A stretch of DNA of 36,570 nt from Leptolyngbya sp. ES-bin-22 (GCA_014380065.1 JACMKO010000011.1:1-36570), one strand, 5' to 3'. Shown: positions 19,258 through 28,897, counted from the first letter of the stretch. Notes: generated by a model not told the origin, from the sequence alone. A program made the numbers and translations.

Positions 19258-19584
19258 ATGGTGAAGGTCTGGATTACCTGCTTTGTTTTGCTGTTTGGCG
19301 CAACAGAAGGACTGCAATGGGTGCAGCAGTTCTCGTTGCCGCTGCCGATTTTTATGTTGGGTGGTGCGCTTTTGGCGATCGCGTCCAACTACAACAAGCT
19401 GACTCATCTGCCGTTTCATCTGGACTATAAAAAACCAGAAGCGCTTCAAGACGACGTTTCAGCCGCTCAGGTGCCTCCTAAACCACAGACAGCCGTGCAA
19501 AAGGATTTGCCGCTACAGCGCGATCGCGCGACCGATCATCCCATCTCTTTCACCATCAGCAAACCACACCAACCTAGGGGGTAG
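19258..19584 (+). CDS. Small membrane protein, probable cyanobacterial family
   Basis: The 108-residue product begins MVKVWITCFVLLFGATEGLQ, a first hydrophobic helix. A second hydrophobic segment follows (about 24-42, QFSLPLPIFMLGGALLAIAS), then a soluble polar tail with many Gln, Lys and Pro. The ATG at 19258 starts the hydrophobic part directly. The frame is open further upstream to 19153, but that part is basic and has no ribosome-binding site. Function is unknown. It is divergent from ligA. Confidence 0.7.
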   Translation: MVKVWITCFVLLFGATEGLQWVQQFSLPLPIFMLGGALLAIASNYNKLTHLPFHLDYKKPEALQDDVSAAQVPPKPQTAVQKDLPLQRDRATDHPISFTISKPHQPRG

Positions 19585-19588
19585 CGTT

Positions 19589-20164
19589 CTACCGTCCCAT
19601 CTTGCGCTTGAGTTCCTGTAGCTCTTCTTCGGCTTCCCAACGGCGAAACTGATGTTCTAAATCGCCCACGCTGCTGGATGAAGTGGGAATTTGGTTCCAG
19701 CCAGCGCTATTCCATTTCTGTTCAGTCGTCGCAGCCGTCGCGCGAGTTGCTTGCGCCTGGGTAACTTTGACCTGAACTTCTTTGCGGCGCTGCTGGATTT
19801 GCTGCTGCAACTGCTGAGTTTGCTTGAGGCGCTCTTTCAACACTTCCATCTGTCCCCAGCGCTGGTTGCCTTGCCGTAACAGACTGGCTTCATGTTCCTG
19901 GGCAGGTTCTGCCAGATCAAGCCTTCCTGATGCTTTGGCTTTTTCAATGCGCCCATGCCAAAGCTGGATTTCCCGCGCGATCGCCAGAATTTCGTCCTGA
20001 AGCGCTTTCTCCTGTCGCCTCAGATCGGTCATCAGCTTGAGGGTTTCTTCTTCCTGATCGCGCAGCGTCTCTTCGAGAACGAGCAATTCTAGCTGCGGAT
20101 TGTCTCGCAAAAATTCCTCAAGTCGCGTTTCGAGAAACTGGCTGAAATCGTCAAATAGACCCAT
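19589..20164 (-). CDS. Coiled-coil protein, TIGR04376-like
   Basis: The 191-residue protein begins MGLFDDFSQFLETRLEEFLR, which I recall as the opening of the cyanobacterial TIGR04376 family. Residues 25-150 are highly charged helix with heptad-like Leu spacing and many Glu/Gln, so a long coiled coil is likely. A short linker and a C-terminal helix (LEHQFRRWEAEEELQELKRKMGR) follow. Superficially it resembles PspA-like proteins, but the sequence is not close enough to call it that. GGAG seven bases before the ATG supports the start. Confidence 0.78.
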   Translation of the reverse strand: MGLFDDFSQFLETRLEEFLRDNPQLELLVLEETLRDQEEETLKLMTDLRRQEKALQDEILAIAREIQLWHGRIEKAKASGRLDLAEPAQEHEASLLRQGNQRWGQMEVLKERLKQTQQLQQQIQQRRKEVQVKVTQAQATRATAATTEQKWNSAGWNQIPTSSSSVGDLEHQFRRWEAEEELQELKRKMGR

Positions 20165-20177
20165 GTGTGTGCTCCGA

Positions 20178-20299
20178 AGCAGTTGTTAGTGGTTGGTTTT
20201 TAGTTGTTAGAGGCGTTAACCAGACGTGAGGAGCCAGAAATAACCCAGAACTCAGAACTTTCTCTCTACTAACAACCAACCACTAAAAACTAACAACTT
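20178..20299. repeat. Inverted GTTGTTAG-type repeats between two minus-strand genes
   Basis: Left: AGTTGTTAGTGGTTGG and a second AGTTGTTAG unit (20178-20209). Right: CTAACAACCAACCACT and CTAACAACTT units (20265-20300), their approximate reverse complement. The two arms enclose about 55 bp. The units are heptanucleotide-periodic and could form a long imperfect hairpin. The right arm abuts the end of the GspC-like gene. Confidence 0.65.
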
Positions 20300-21379
20300 C
20301 TAAAAGCTCTGACCAGTGAAAATCGATCGCACTTCACCATTGCGGCGAATAACGGCTTGATTTTGAGATACTTCAACCAATGTCCAACCGCTTGTAGCGA
20401 TGCTTTCGCCGATGCGGTAGCGCTGGGTCACGCCGTTGATTTCGATGAGGGCAGCGGAGCGATCGCCCAACTCCAAGACTCCCACCAACTTTTTGGCAAT
20501 ACCAGGCACCGAAAGCGGAATCGGCTGACGCACAGCGGTCGGTGCCTTTACAGAGGGCAATGGTGTGACAGACGGGCTACCAGGCTGACCAGCTTGCGGC
20601 ACTTGATAGACAGGCACATAAAGCCGTGATAGCCCTGTCGCTGGGCGGGTAGTCGTGCCAGGTGTAGTCGTGCCTGTGGGTGATGTGTTTTGGATCGTGG
20701 GGGTGCCTGGTAGGGCTACGGTTGGCAGGCTCGTTGGTGCGCCATTCGCGCCAACCGTGGTCGAGCCGGATTGCTGTTGATCGATCGCCTTGAGTGCTTG
20801 CTGTAAGTAGTTAACAAACTGATTGTCGGCTGTGGAAGGAACAGCATTGGTGGCGGGCGGCGCAATGGCAACGGGAGCAGCCTGACGCTGGGTGTACTGA
20901 CTAAGCAGCCATACAGCCAAAACAGTCAACAGCGAAAGGCAACCCACACCTAGCAGCAGGCGATCGTACGAGCGGACGGATGCACTCACACTCTCGCTTA
21001 AAGGCTGCTGTGCAAGCGATCGCTCCGTTGCATTCCGGTTCACCAGCAACGCATCAGCGTCCTGTTCGTCTAGCGCTGACGGTGGCTCTACCTCCGATCG
21101 ACGCATCAACGGCGACACCAGATCGACAAAGCTGCTACGTTTTGGTGCTGCTAACACAGTCTCAAGAGGCTCCAGGCGTACAGGCTCCGATGGCATCGTG
21201 CCGCTATCGAGCAGGCGTTCCACGTCGCCAAACAAATCGTCCATGAGGCGATCGGCGTAGGATTCGACTGGAAAGCTGGCGGACTCTGTAACATCGGAGC
21301 CAAGAGATTCGGCTGAAAACGGTGAGGCATCAGACGACGGCTGAAGAAGTTTTGTACGGGCGCTGGCATCCTGAGACAT
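20300..21379 (-). CDS. Single-pass membrane protein with GspC/PilP-like C-terminus
   Basis: The product is 359 residues from the ATG at 21379. It has an acidic N-terminal cytoplasmic part, one membrane helix (YDRLLLGVGCLSLLTVLAVWLLSQY) and a Pro/Thr/Gly-rich extracytoplasmic linker. It ends in a compact domain: VPGIAKKLVGVLELGDRSAALIEINGVTQRYRIGESI, then VIRRNGEVRSIFTGQSF. That final part resembles the homology region of GspC or PilP, which connects secretion and pilus machinery to the outer membrane. The assignment rests on pattern, not a search. The frame is open up to 21568, but the extension lacks family features. Confidence 0.7.
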   Translation of the reverse strand: MSQDASARTKLLQPSSDASPFSAESLGSDVTESASFPVESYADRLMDDLFGDVERLLDSGTMPSEPVRLEPLETVLAAPKRSSFVDLVSPLMRRSEVEPPSALDEQDADALLVNRNATERSLAQQPLSESVSASVRSYDRLLLGVGCLSLLTVLAVWLLSQYTQRQAAPVAIAPPATNAVPSTADNQFVNYLQQALKAIDQQQSGSTTVGANGAPTSLPTVALPGTPTIQNTSPTGTTTPGTTTRPATGLSRLYVPVYQVPQAGQPGSPSVTPLPSVKAPTAVRQPIPLSVPGIAKKLVGVLELGDRSAALIEINGVTQRYRIGESIATSGWTLVEVSQNQAVIRRNGEVRSIFTGQSF

Positions 21380-21609
21380 AGTTTGCTTGAGGAGTGGTTG
21401 CTCATTGAGGCGGTTGAGACACGAAAGCAGTATAGAAGATGCCCATCGTTTGGGATCAACTAATCTGGAGCGATTTAGTGTAGATGCCGCGATCGCCTGA
21501 TGCTTTGTAGAATGCCTCACTGTAACAGCAGACTGGGTAAAGGGAGCGTCTTTCTGTTCACTATTCAAAAAACTATAGAAACGGCGTGTGTATCGGGATG
21601 GAATGGCTC

Positions 21610-21640
21610 ACCGCAGAGGCGCGGAGACGCAGAGGCGAAA
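21610..21640. repeat. GCAGAGGCG-type repeat before mutS
   Basis: The stretch has GCAGAGGCG twice with GCGGAGAC between, in an ACCGCAGAGGCGCGGAGACG-like context. A close relative of this sequence forms the left part of the insertion in the decarboxylase gene (30491-30520). I have seen this kind of repeat widely in cyanobacterial genomes. Confidence 0.6.
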
Positions 21641-21701
21641 CGCCATACGGCAGCAGAACTTTTACGATAGAGTCTATGGAACTGTGCCTCTACGTTGATT
21701 C

Positions 21702-24653
21702 ATGACGGATTTTGATGCCGAGCTTACCAAGGGGCTGCCAGAACGCCTGGTGAAACATGCGGTGCGCTACGCCGATCATCGCTCGGTCGATCGCGCCTTG
21801 CTCACGCCTATGATTCGTCACTATGTGGAACTAAAAGACCAGTATCCTCATGCGCTGCTGCTGTACCGCGTGGGGGACTTTTTTGAGACGTTTTTTCAGG
21901 ATGCGATCGCCATTGCGCGTGAGTTAGAGCTGATTCTGACTGCGAAGGATGCGGGAAAGGAGGTTGGAAAAGTCCCTCTCGCGGGCATTCCTCACCATGC
22001 GCTCGATCGCTACTGTGCCCTGCTGGTCGAAAAAGGCTACGCGATCGCCGTGTGCGACCAGATGGAAGACGCGGCTGAAGCGCAGGGACAACTGGTGCGG
22101 CGCGACATTACCCGCGTCATTACCCCTGGCACCATTCTGGAAGAAGGGATGCTCAACGCTCGTCGCAACAATTTCCTGGCTGCGATCGTGATCGCAGGCA
22201 ATCATTGGGGCTTAGCGTACGCCGATGTGTCCACGGGCGAATTTCTCACCACCCAGGCGCAAGAGCTAGAGCAGTTGACCCAGGAACTTCTGCGCTTGCA
22301 GCCCTCGGAAGTGCTCGTACCCACCAATGCGCCCGATCTGGTCAGTCTGCTGCGACCGGGCGAAAAATCAGAACATCTGCCTGCTTGCCTGCCGCCTCAG
22401 TTCTGCTACACGCTGCGATCGCAAGCTCCCTTTGTCCTCTCCGAAGCCCGGTATCGGCTTTTGCAACGCTTTCGGGTGCGATCGCTTGAAGGCATGGGCT
22501 GTGAGCATCTGCCATTAGCCGTCCGAGCAGCAGGTGGGCTGTTGGAATATGTGGCAACCACGACGGAGAAAGGGATCATAAAGGATAAAGGCGAAAGGAT
22601 AAAGGATAAAGGCAAAGGAATAAAGGATGAAGGCGAAAGCGATCCGTCATCCCCCAATGCCCATGCCACCGAGGAGCGGAAGCCAACTTCATCCCTTATC
22701 CTTCATCCTTCATCCCTTAAGACTTTCCCTCTACAGCCCCTTTGTACCTATACACTGACGGAGTATCTGGTGATTGACCATCAGACGCGGCGCAATCTGG
22801 AGATTACACAGACGGCGCGGGATGGCACCTTTCATGGGTCGCTGCTGTGGGCGCTCGACAAGACGGTGACAGCGATGGGCAGTCGGGCACTGCGGCGGTG
22901 GCTCCTGCAACCATTGCTCCAGCCAAATCAGATTTGCGATCGCCAGGATACGATCGCCGAACTGGTCGCCAATGGTTCGCTACGCCAAACGCTGCAACGC
23001 CTGCTCAAGCAAATCTATGACCTGGAGCGCTTGGCGGGTCGCGCTGGGTCAGGCACCGCCAATGCCCGCGATCTCGTGGCGCTGGCAGACTCACTCGACA
23101 AGCTGCCCGATTTGGGGCGACTGGTGGAATCCGCGCGATCGCGCTACCTGCAAGACCTCCAGACCGTGCCACCTGTCCTGGAACAGTTGGAGCAGCATCT
23201 CCACGCACACCTCGTCGATACGCCCCCGCTTTACCTTACCGATGGCAACCTGATTCGATCGGGCGTGAACCCTCAATTGGATTCCCTGCGCCAGCAAGTG
23301 GAAGCGGATCAGGAATGGATTAAAAATCTAGAGATCGTCGAGCGCGATCGCACAGGCATTTCAACGCTCAAAGTCGGCTACAACAAGACCTTTGGCTACT
23401 ACATCAGCATCTCGCGGAACAAAGCAGGTCAGGTGCCCGATGGTTACACTCGCAAGCAAACCCTCACCAACGAAGAGCGCTACATCACCCAGGACTTAAA
23501 AGAACGCGAAGGCCGCATCCAGGTGGCTCAAGATAGCCTGAGCCACCTGGAATACGAAATCTTTGCCGAGTTGCGATCGCAGGTCGGTGAACACGCAGAA
23601 TTGATCCGCACCGTCGCCCGGTCAGTCGCAGCGATCGATGTTCTCTGTAGCTTTGCTGAAATCGCCGTTTACCAAGGCTACTGCCGTCCCGCGATCGGGA
23701 GCGATCGCGAGATCCACATCCTCGAAGGTCGGCATCCCGTGGTCGAGCAATCTTTACCCGCAGGGTTCTTTGTGCCTAATTCAACGGAGTTGGGAGGAGA
23801 GGGGAGAGGGGAGAGGGGAGAGGGGTATAAAGGAGCGGAGGAAGTAGAGGGAGCAGAAAGCAAAGAAAAACTTAAAGCTTTGCCTCTCACTCCTCACCCC
23901 TCACCCCACCGCGAAGCGGAAGCAAGCTACACTCCTCACTCCTCACCCGATTTAATCGTCCTCACCGGACCCAACGCCAGCGGCAAAAGCTGTTACCTCC
24001 GTCAGGTGGGGTTGATTCAACTGATGGCACAGGTGGGCAGCTTTGTACCAGCGCAGGCAACGACGCTGGGCATTTGCGATCGCATTTTCACCCGTGTGGG
24101 TGCCGTGGATGATTTGGCAACAGGGCAATCGACTTTTATGGTGGAGATGAATGAAACTGCGAATATTTTGAACCATGCGACCCCGCGATCGCTCGTTCTA
24201 CTGGACGAAATTGGGCGGGGTACGGCAACGTTTGATGGGCTGTCGATCGCGTGGGCTGTCGCTGAGCATCTCGCAACCGAAATTCGCGCCCGCACAATTT
24301 TTGCCACCCATTACCACGAACTCAACGAACTCGCGTCCATGCTGCCCAACGTCGCTAACTATCAGGTGGTGGTGAAGGAACTGCCTGACCAAATTATTTT
24401 TCTGCACAAGGTACAGCCCGGTGGAGCCGATCGCTCCTACGGGATTGAAGCCGGACGGTTGGCAGGCTTGCCCACATCCGTCATTCAACGCGCACGGCAG
24501 GTAATGGGACAAATTGAGAAGCACAGTAAGATTGCGATCGGTCTACGCAAAGGGGGGCAAACCAGTCTCTCAGCCCGTGAGAAGAACGGTAACCGCTACG
24601 AAACCACCCAGCAACCCATAGAGCAGTTAGACATCTTTGGCGTGTCCTCCTAA
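21702..24653 (+). CDS. mutS: DNA mismatch repair protein MutS
   Basis: MutS recognises mismatches and starts repair. The mismatch-binding Phe60 and Glu62 are in GDFFETFF, followed by connector, lever, clamp and ATPase domains. The ATPase carries Walker [10 protein letters not shown] (near residue 755), the [14 protein letters not shown] block and ATHYHEL. At 983 residues it is about 100 longer than most MutS proteins. The surplus is two low-complexity insertions made by heptanucleotide repeats, one near residues 288-340 before the core domain continues and one near 695-750 just ahead of Walker A. Both keep the frame and lie where loops are expected. All catalytic motifs are intact, so it is probably functional. 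Confidence 0.96.
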   Translation: MTDFDAELTKGLPERLVKHAVRYADHRSVDRALLTPMIRHYVELKDQYPHALLLYRVGDFFETFFQDAIAIARELELILTAKDAGKEVGKVPLAGIPHHALDRYCALLVEKGYAIAVCDQMEDAAEAQGQLVRRDITRVITPGTILEEGMLNARRNNFLAAIVIAGNHWGLAYADVSTGEFLTTQAQELEQLTQELLRLQPSEVLVPTNAPDLVSLLRPGEKSEHLPACLPPQFCYTLRSQAPFVLSEARYRLLQRFRVRSLEGMGCEHLPLAVRAAGGLLEYVATTTEKGIIKDKGERIKDKGKGIKDEGESDPSSPNAHATEERKPTSSLILHPSSLKTFPLQPLCTYTLTEYLVIDHQTRRNLEITQTARDGTFHGSLLWALDKTVTAMGSRALRRWLLQPLLQPNQICDRQDTIAELVANGSLRQTLQRLLKQIYDLERLAGRAGSGTANARDLVALADSLDKLPDLGRLVESARSRYLQDLQTVPPVLEQLEQHLHAHLVDTPPLYLTDGNLIRSGVNPQLDSLRQQVEADQEWIKNLEIVERDRTGISTLKVGYNKTFGYYISISRNKAGQVPDGYTRKQTLTNEERYITQDLKEREGRIQVAQDSLSHLEYEIFAELRSQVGEHAELIRTVARSVAAIDVLCSFAEIAVYQGYCRPAIGSDREIHILEGRHPVVEQSLPAGFFVPNSTELGGEGRGERGEGYKGAEEVEGAESKEKLKALPLTPHPSPHREAEASYTPHSSPDLIVLTGPNASGKSCYLRQVGLIQLMAQVGSFVPAQATTLGICDRIFTRVGAVDDLATGQSTFMVEMNETANILNHATPRSLVLLDEIGRGTATFDGLSIAWAVAEHLATEIRARTIFATHYHELNELASMLPNVANYQVVVKELPDQIIFLHKVQPGGADRSYGIEAGRLAGLPTSVIQRARQVMGQIEKHSKIAIGLRKGGQTSLSAREKNGNRYETTQQPIEQLDIFGVSS
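22566..22719. repeat. Heptanucleotide insertion 1 in mutS, fold-back form
   Basis: A purine arm (22566-22640) is made of GATAAAG, GCGAAAG and GATGAAG units. It is followed by a unique spacer and a pyrimidine arm (22687-22719) of TCATCCT/TTATCCT units. The arms are complementary; for example AAGGATGAAGG (22623-22633) pairs exactly with CCTTCATCCTT (22700-22710). The encoded peptide has a seven-residue period ([21 protein letters not shown]). Confidence 0.85.
23791..23948. repeat. Heptanucleotide insertion 2 in mutS, fold-back form
   Basis: The purine arm contains three perfect GGGGAGA units and a partial one (23801-23825). A variable middle part and a pyrimidine arm of TCACTCC and TCACCCC units (23883-23948) follow. 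The insertion gives a Gly/Glu/Arg peptide followed by a Pro/His/Thr/Ser peptide, and it ends just before the strand leading to Walker A. Confidence 0.85.
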
Positions 24654-24667
24654 AATTCGGCGCGTTC

Positions 24668-25372
24668 TCATAAAAGAGGGGAAGCCGTTGAGCGGACGAC
24701 CGCTGCTGGCATCGCCTCGATCTCGACCAACTCGACAGGCACTACTGGCGCAAACAGCGCCGGCGCTGCACTGGCTTCGAGCCTTGGTGGAGCGTCATCC
24801 GGCTGGGTCGCTGGATACAGCCACCAGGCAAAGAGATGCGTCATTTGGGGCATGAGGAAGTAGGTCATAGTCGGTACAGCGATCGCAGCGACAACCATCA
24901 CCCGGAAGACGATCGGAAACGGCGAAAGTTGGGTTTGAAGCACCGTCGAAATCACCGTAATGAGTGGAAAGACGGCTAGCCATGTCACCAATGCCATTTT
25001 GTAGCGGGGCGGTGGGACGATCGCAGCCTTACCAGGTAAAGTGAACCAGGTTTCCAGACCAGATAAAACCTGCACCTTGGGAGGGCATTCAGTCAACGCT
25101 TCTGCCTGGATAAACCACTGCTGGCGCGCCTCTGATGCTTCCCAACGACGGAGATTGCCCAGCCGATCGAACTTAAAGATGACCCGATATTCAGGATCAT
25201 CGGCACTGGCTGGACGAAAGATGCTGCTGCCCAGGTAGCCTGAAAACTGGCTGCAAGTTGCGGTGACTCCAGTCAAAAAGGCTTCAAATTCGGCTTCGTA
25301 TCCCCGCTTAACTCGTCGTGAAATAACAACCGTGACTGAGGAATCTTGAGGGTTCCCGTTGCTTTCAGACAT
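24668..25372 (-). CDS. Antibiotic biosynthesis monooxygenase (ABM) domain protein with membrane anchor
   Basis: Residues about 10-110 form a ferredoxin-like ABM domain (VTVVISRRVKRGYEAEFEAFLTGVTATCSQFSGYLGSSIF, then YRVIFKFDRLGNLRRWEASEARQQWF). The second half has two to three membrane helices (about 135-195). A Pro/Ala-rich tail follows. This combination is widespread in bacteria. The role is unknown; despite the family name such proteins are often not antibiotic enzymes. I chose the ATG at 25372 (234 residues). The frame stays open upstream to 25468. The stop lies 14 bp from the mutS stop in convergent orientation. Confidence 0.82.
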   Translation of the reverse strand: MSESNGNPQDSSVTVVISRRVKRGYEAEFEAFLTGVTATCSQFSGYLGSSIFRPASADDPEYRVIFKFDRLGNLRRWEASEARQQWFIQAEALTECPPKVQVLSGLETWFTLPGKAAIVPPPRYKMALVTWLAVFPLITVISTVLQTQLSPFPIVFRVMVVAAIAVPTMTYFLMPQMTHLFAWWLYPATQPDDAPPRLEASAAPALFAPVVPVELVEIEAMPAAVVRSTASPLL

Positions 25373-25492
25373 GGAGATTAGTGCTCTCAGTATAGGTTCC
25401 TGTAGAACGGTCAATTCATTGCTGAAGCCTAATGTATTCATGCCGATCAATCTGTTGCTGAAGCACATTTGCCGCCTGTCTAAAATGACGTG

Positions 25493-27331
25493 CTACTGCG
25501 CTGTCTTCACATCAGACTCGGCATGATGTGCGATCGAGGTCAGAAGCGGGCTAATCTTGTCTGCTTCTAACGGTTTGAAGAAGAAAAACCCTTGCCCAAA
25601 ATCACAGTTTAAAGCTCTTAAATGGTTTAATTGATTCTGGGTTTCAATGCCTTCAGCGGTCACTGTCATGCCCATTTTATGAGCAATGTTGATAATTAAA
25701 GGCACCAGTCCTAAATCGTCTGAGTGTTCGCCCATCTGTTGAATAAAAGAGCGATCGATCTTCAGCGTATTGACTGGAAACGAATGTAAATAGCTGAGTG
25801 ATGAATAGCCTGTGCCAAAATCATCAATGCTAAGTTGAATTTGCCGTTTTCGTAGTGCTTGTAAGACGCTTTCTGCCGCTTGAGCGTTATCCATAATGGC
25901 GCTTTCGGTAAGCTCCAGCTTGAGGTACTGAGGGTCGAGCTGGGTTTCGGCAAGAATCTGGTCAATTTGCTCAACTAAATCGGCTTGTGCCAATTGACGG
26001 GCTGATAAATTAACGCTCATTGTGAGCGATCGGTCAGTGGTTTCGTCTTGCCACTGCCGCATTTGTTGACATGACTGCCTCAAAACCCAATGTCCAATCT
26101 GTGCAATCAAACCAGTTTCTTCAGCAATGGGAATAAACACGCCTGGTGAAACTAACCCTTGCTGAGGATGCAACCAGCGGACGAGTGCTTCAAACCCTAC
26201 AAGGTCGCCCGTTGGGATCGCCATAATGGGCTGATAGTGAACGATCAGCTCTTGCTGGTAAAGCGCTTTACGGAGGTCGATTTCGAGCTGCAAGCGCTTG
26301 AGCGCGTTTTGATGGAGTATCGGGTCAAAGACTTGGTAGCGCTCTTTGCCAGAGGCTTTAGCGCTATACATCGCCATGTCGGCATCGCGCAACAGATGTT
26401 CTGGTTGACTGTACTTTACATTGCCAATCGCTACCCCAATACTGGCTGTAATAAAAACCGCACGCCCCTCAAGCTGAAACGGTTGGGTAAAGGCAGCCAG
26501 CATTTGGTTAGCCGTTTGGATCACACTCGTGCTATCGGCAGTTTCTGTCAGCAAGACGGTGAATTCATCGCCGCCTAACCGTGCTAGCGTCACTGTGGGA
26601 TGAAGAGTCTCTTTAAGCCGACACGCGATCGCCACCAAGAGTTGATCACCAATGAAGTGCCCTAGAGAATCATTCACTACTTTGAAGCGATCGCAGTCGA
26701 GAAACAGCACGGCAAACTGTGCGTTTGCATCGGCTTGCATGGCACTGAGCGCCTGTCGTGTGCGATCAATAAAGAACGCGCGATTGGGTAAGCCTGTAAG
26801 GGCATCGTGAGTCGCCTGTTCCAAAAGCTGGGACTGGAGCATCTTACGCTCTAAAATTTCGCGATACAGTTCCCGGTTGGCAATTTCGAGTTGGCGGGTG
26901 CGCTCTTTAACCCGATCTTCGAGGTGAGCGCTAAGCTGTTGGTTTTGGGTTTCGGCTGCCACGAGTGCCAGTTGATTTCGCACCCGCGCTAACACTTCTT
27001 CTAGTTGAAAGGGCTTGCTGATGTAGTCTGCGCCACCCACCGCAAATGCCTTTGCTTTATCGGAGCCATCCGTGAGAGCACTCAAAAAAATGACTGGAAT
27101 CGCAGCAGTCTCCGCCTTCGCTTTCAAGGTTTGACAAAAGCTGTACCCATCCATTTCAGGCATCATAATGTCCAGCAGAATCAGATCTGGCGGCACAGCC
27201 TGGATTGCTGTCATTGCCATCTTGCCGCTGAGCGCCTGACGGACTAGATAGCCTTCTTTCGTCAAAATATTGGAAAGGAGACGCAGGTTCTGCGGGGTGT
27301 CGTCAACTACAAGAATGTCTGCTCTGGTCAT
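25493..27331 (-). CDS. Receiver-GGDEF-EAL protein (cyclic di-GMP turnover)
   Basis: The order is receiver (5-120, phospho-acceptor Asp54 with Asp10, Asp11 and Lys106 context), a coiled linker (125-165), GGDEF (170-330) and EAL (345-595). The GGDEF motif is intact at 253-257. The inhibitory RxxD site is absent because HPTV stands in its place. The EAL domain keeps EALVRW (381-386), NLSARQL, ELTES, DDFGTGYSS (503-511), Lys524 and Glu560, so phosphodiesterase activity is expected. The protein would change cyclic di-GMP in response to a histidine kinase that is not in this window. Net direction is unclear because both catalytic motifs look good. Confidence 0.94.
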   Translation of the reverse strand: MTRADILVVDDTPQNLRLLSNILTKEGYLVRQALSGKMAMTAIQAVPPDLILLDIMMPEMDGYSFCQTLKAKAETAAIPVIFLSALTDGSDKAKAFAVGGADYISKPFQLEEVLARVRNQLALVAAETQNQQLSAHLEDRVKERTRQLEIANRELYREILERKMLQSQLLEQATHDALTGLPNRAFFIDRTRQALSAMQADANAQFAVLFLDCDRFKVVNDSLGHFIGDQLLVAIACRLKETLHPTVTLARLGGDEFTVLLTETADSTSVIQTANQMLAAFTQPFQLEGRAVFITASIGVAIGNVKYSQPEHLLRDADMAMYSAKASGKERYQVFDPILHQNALKRLQLEIDLRKALYQQELIVHYQPIMAIPTGDLVGFEALVRWLHPQQGLVSPGVFIPIAEETGLIAQIGHWVLRQSCQQMRQWQDETTDRSLTMSVNLSARQLAQADLVEQIDQILAETQLDPQYLKLELTESAIMDNAQAAESVLQALRKRQIQLSIDDFGTGYSSLSYLHSFPVNTLKIDRSFIQQMGEHSDDLGLVPLIINIAHKMGMTVTAEGIETQNQLNHLRALNCDFGQGFFFFKPLEADKISPLLTSIAHHAESDVKTAQ

Positions 27332-27653
27332 GTCAACTACTTGCCTGTTCTGGAGAGGGTTGTCTCATGTTCTGGTTGCCGCTTGATACCTAGCCGCGAT
27401 CGCAAACGCAAGCACCATTAACCCCAGTCGCTACGTGCCCATCGTTCCACTCTCCATAGGCGGTTAACCACTGTTATAAAGCACCGCTTCTCTGTTGTCT
27501 TGAGCTAGTATGCCCAAACAATTCCAGGCATAGCGACAAACACCCACTGGAAAAAGCTGTCTCAAACAGCCGTGCCAGGTTTCGCAGGTTTGGTCGTCAC
27601 TCCGCAAGCATTGATGGCAAGGCATGATCAGTGTTTAAGGTCGATTGTCTTAC
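27332..27653. other. Intergenic region between ychF and the GGDEF-EAL gene
   Basis: This 322-bp gap lies between two minus-strand genes, so it holds the leader of the GGDEF-EAL gene's downstream neighbour and its own upstream region. I see only a small hairpin (GCTGT-CTCAA-ACAGC, about 27558-27572). No coding frame or repeat array is visible. Confidence 0.35.
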
Positions 27654-28745
27654 CTACACGTTAAACCGGAATAGCAGTACATCTCCTTCCTGCACCACGT
27701 ATTCTTTGCCTTCGCTGCGAACCAGCCCTTTTTCTTTAGCGGCGCTCATCGAGCCAGTCGTGGTGAGATCTTTATACGCGACGGTTTCAGCACGAATGAA
27801 GCCGCGCTCAAAGTCGGTGTGGATGACACCTGCGGCTTGAGGAGCCAGCATTCCGGCATGAATCGTCCAAGCACGCGTTTCTTTGGGTCCTGTGGTGAAG
27901 TAGGTGCGGAGTCCAAGCAGTTCGTAAGTAGCGCGAATCAGTGCTTTCAGCCCGCCTTCCTGAACGCCCAACGATTCGAGAAAATCGGCACGATCGGCTT
28001 CGGGAATATCCACCAGTTCCGACTCCACCTGCGCTGAAATGATGACAACCTGAGCGTTCTCGGTAGCGGCGATCGTCCGCACTTCCTCAACCCATGCATT
28101 ACCCGTTGCCAGATCATCTTCTGAAACATTGGTGGCGTAGATGATCGGCTTGCGAGTCAGCAGTCCCAGCGTTTTGATGGCTGCCTCTTCGTCTTCATTC
28201 AGGCTGACCTGACGAGCAGGTTTGCCTTCGTTGAGGACTGCGGTTAGTTTTTCCAGGGCATCCACTTCCACTTGCAGCTCTTTGTTGCCACGGGCTTGCT
28301 TGCGGGCGCGATCGATCCGCTTCTCAATCTGCCCCAAATCTGACAGTGCCAGTTCAAGATTAATGATCTCAATATCCCGTGCCGGATCTACAGACCCAGA
28401 CACATGAATGATATCGTCATCGTCAAAACAGCGCACCACGTGGACGATCGCATCGACCTCACGAATGTTTGCCAAAAACTGATTGCCCAAGCCTTCGCCC
28501 TGGCTGGCTCCCTTCACCAGTCCGGCAATATCTACAAACTCGACTCGCGTTGGCACAATTTCTGCGGAAGTCGAAATCTTTGCCAGCACTTGCAGCCGTT
28601 CGTCCGGGACTGCAACGACACCCACGTTGGGTTCGATCGTGCAAAAGGGAAAGTTGGCAGCTTGCGCCTTGGCGTTTGCAACCAGGGCATTGAATAAAGT
28701 CGATTTTCCAACGTTGGGCAGTCCAACAATCCCGGCTCTCAGCAT
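27654..28745 (-). CDS. ychF: Redox-regulated ATPase YchF (Obg-related)
   Basis: This universal P-loop protein of 363 residues binds ATP rather than GTP and interacts with the ribosome. It starts with MLRAGIVGLPNVGKSTLFNAL, which contains the P-loop (GLPNVGKS). The G3-like block DIAGLVKGASQGEGLGNQFL follows, then the coiled helical arm (RIDRARKQARGNKELQVEVDALEKL). The C-terminal TGS domain begins near LRTYFTTGPKETRAWTIHAGM and ends GDVLLFRFNV. The start is well supported because the P-loop is the standard N-terminus of the family. Confidence 0.97.
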   Translation of the reverse strand: MLRAGIVGLPNVGKSTLFNALVANAKAQAANFPFCTIEPNVGVVAVPDERLQVLAKISTSAEIVPTRVEFVDIAGLVKGASQGEGLGNQFLANIREVDAIVHVVRCFDDDDIIHVSGSVDPARDIEIINLELALSDLGQIEKRIDRARKQARGNKELQVEVDALEKLTAVLNEGKPARQVSLNEDEEAAIKTLGLLTRKPIIYATNVSEDDLATGNAWVEEVRTIAATENAQVVIISAQVESELVDIPEADRADFLESLGVQEGGLKALIRATYELLGLRTYFTTGPKETRAWTIHAGMLAPQAAGVIHTDFERGFIRAETVAYKDLTTTGSMSAAKEKGLVRSEGKEYVVQEGDVLLFRFNV

Positions 28746-28897
28746 GAATTTTAGGGTTTAGAGTTGTGATTTTAGCGGGGTCAGTCCATAAAAATGGAAC
28801 TAACGTCAACCCTCATTCTAAGTTTTGGCTGGATGTTTCGACTCATCAACCGAAGCTAAAATCTGCGATCGCCAAGCTAAACCCTGCGTCGCCTTGC

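Noticed and set aside
22566-22719. Periodic repeats in mutS as a CRISPR array
   Set aside because: The period is 7 bp with no unique spacers of constant length, and the repeat lies in coding sequence.
26159-26578. A 139-codon frame opposite the GGDEF-EAL gene
   Set aside because: It is antisense to conserved catalytic coding sequence and shows no protein features of its own.
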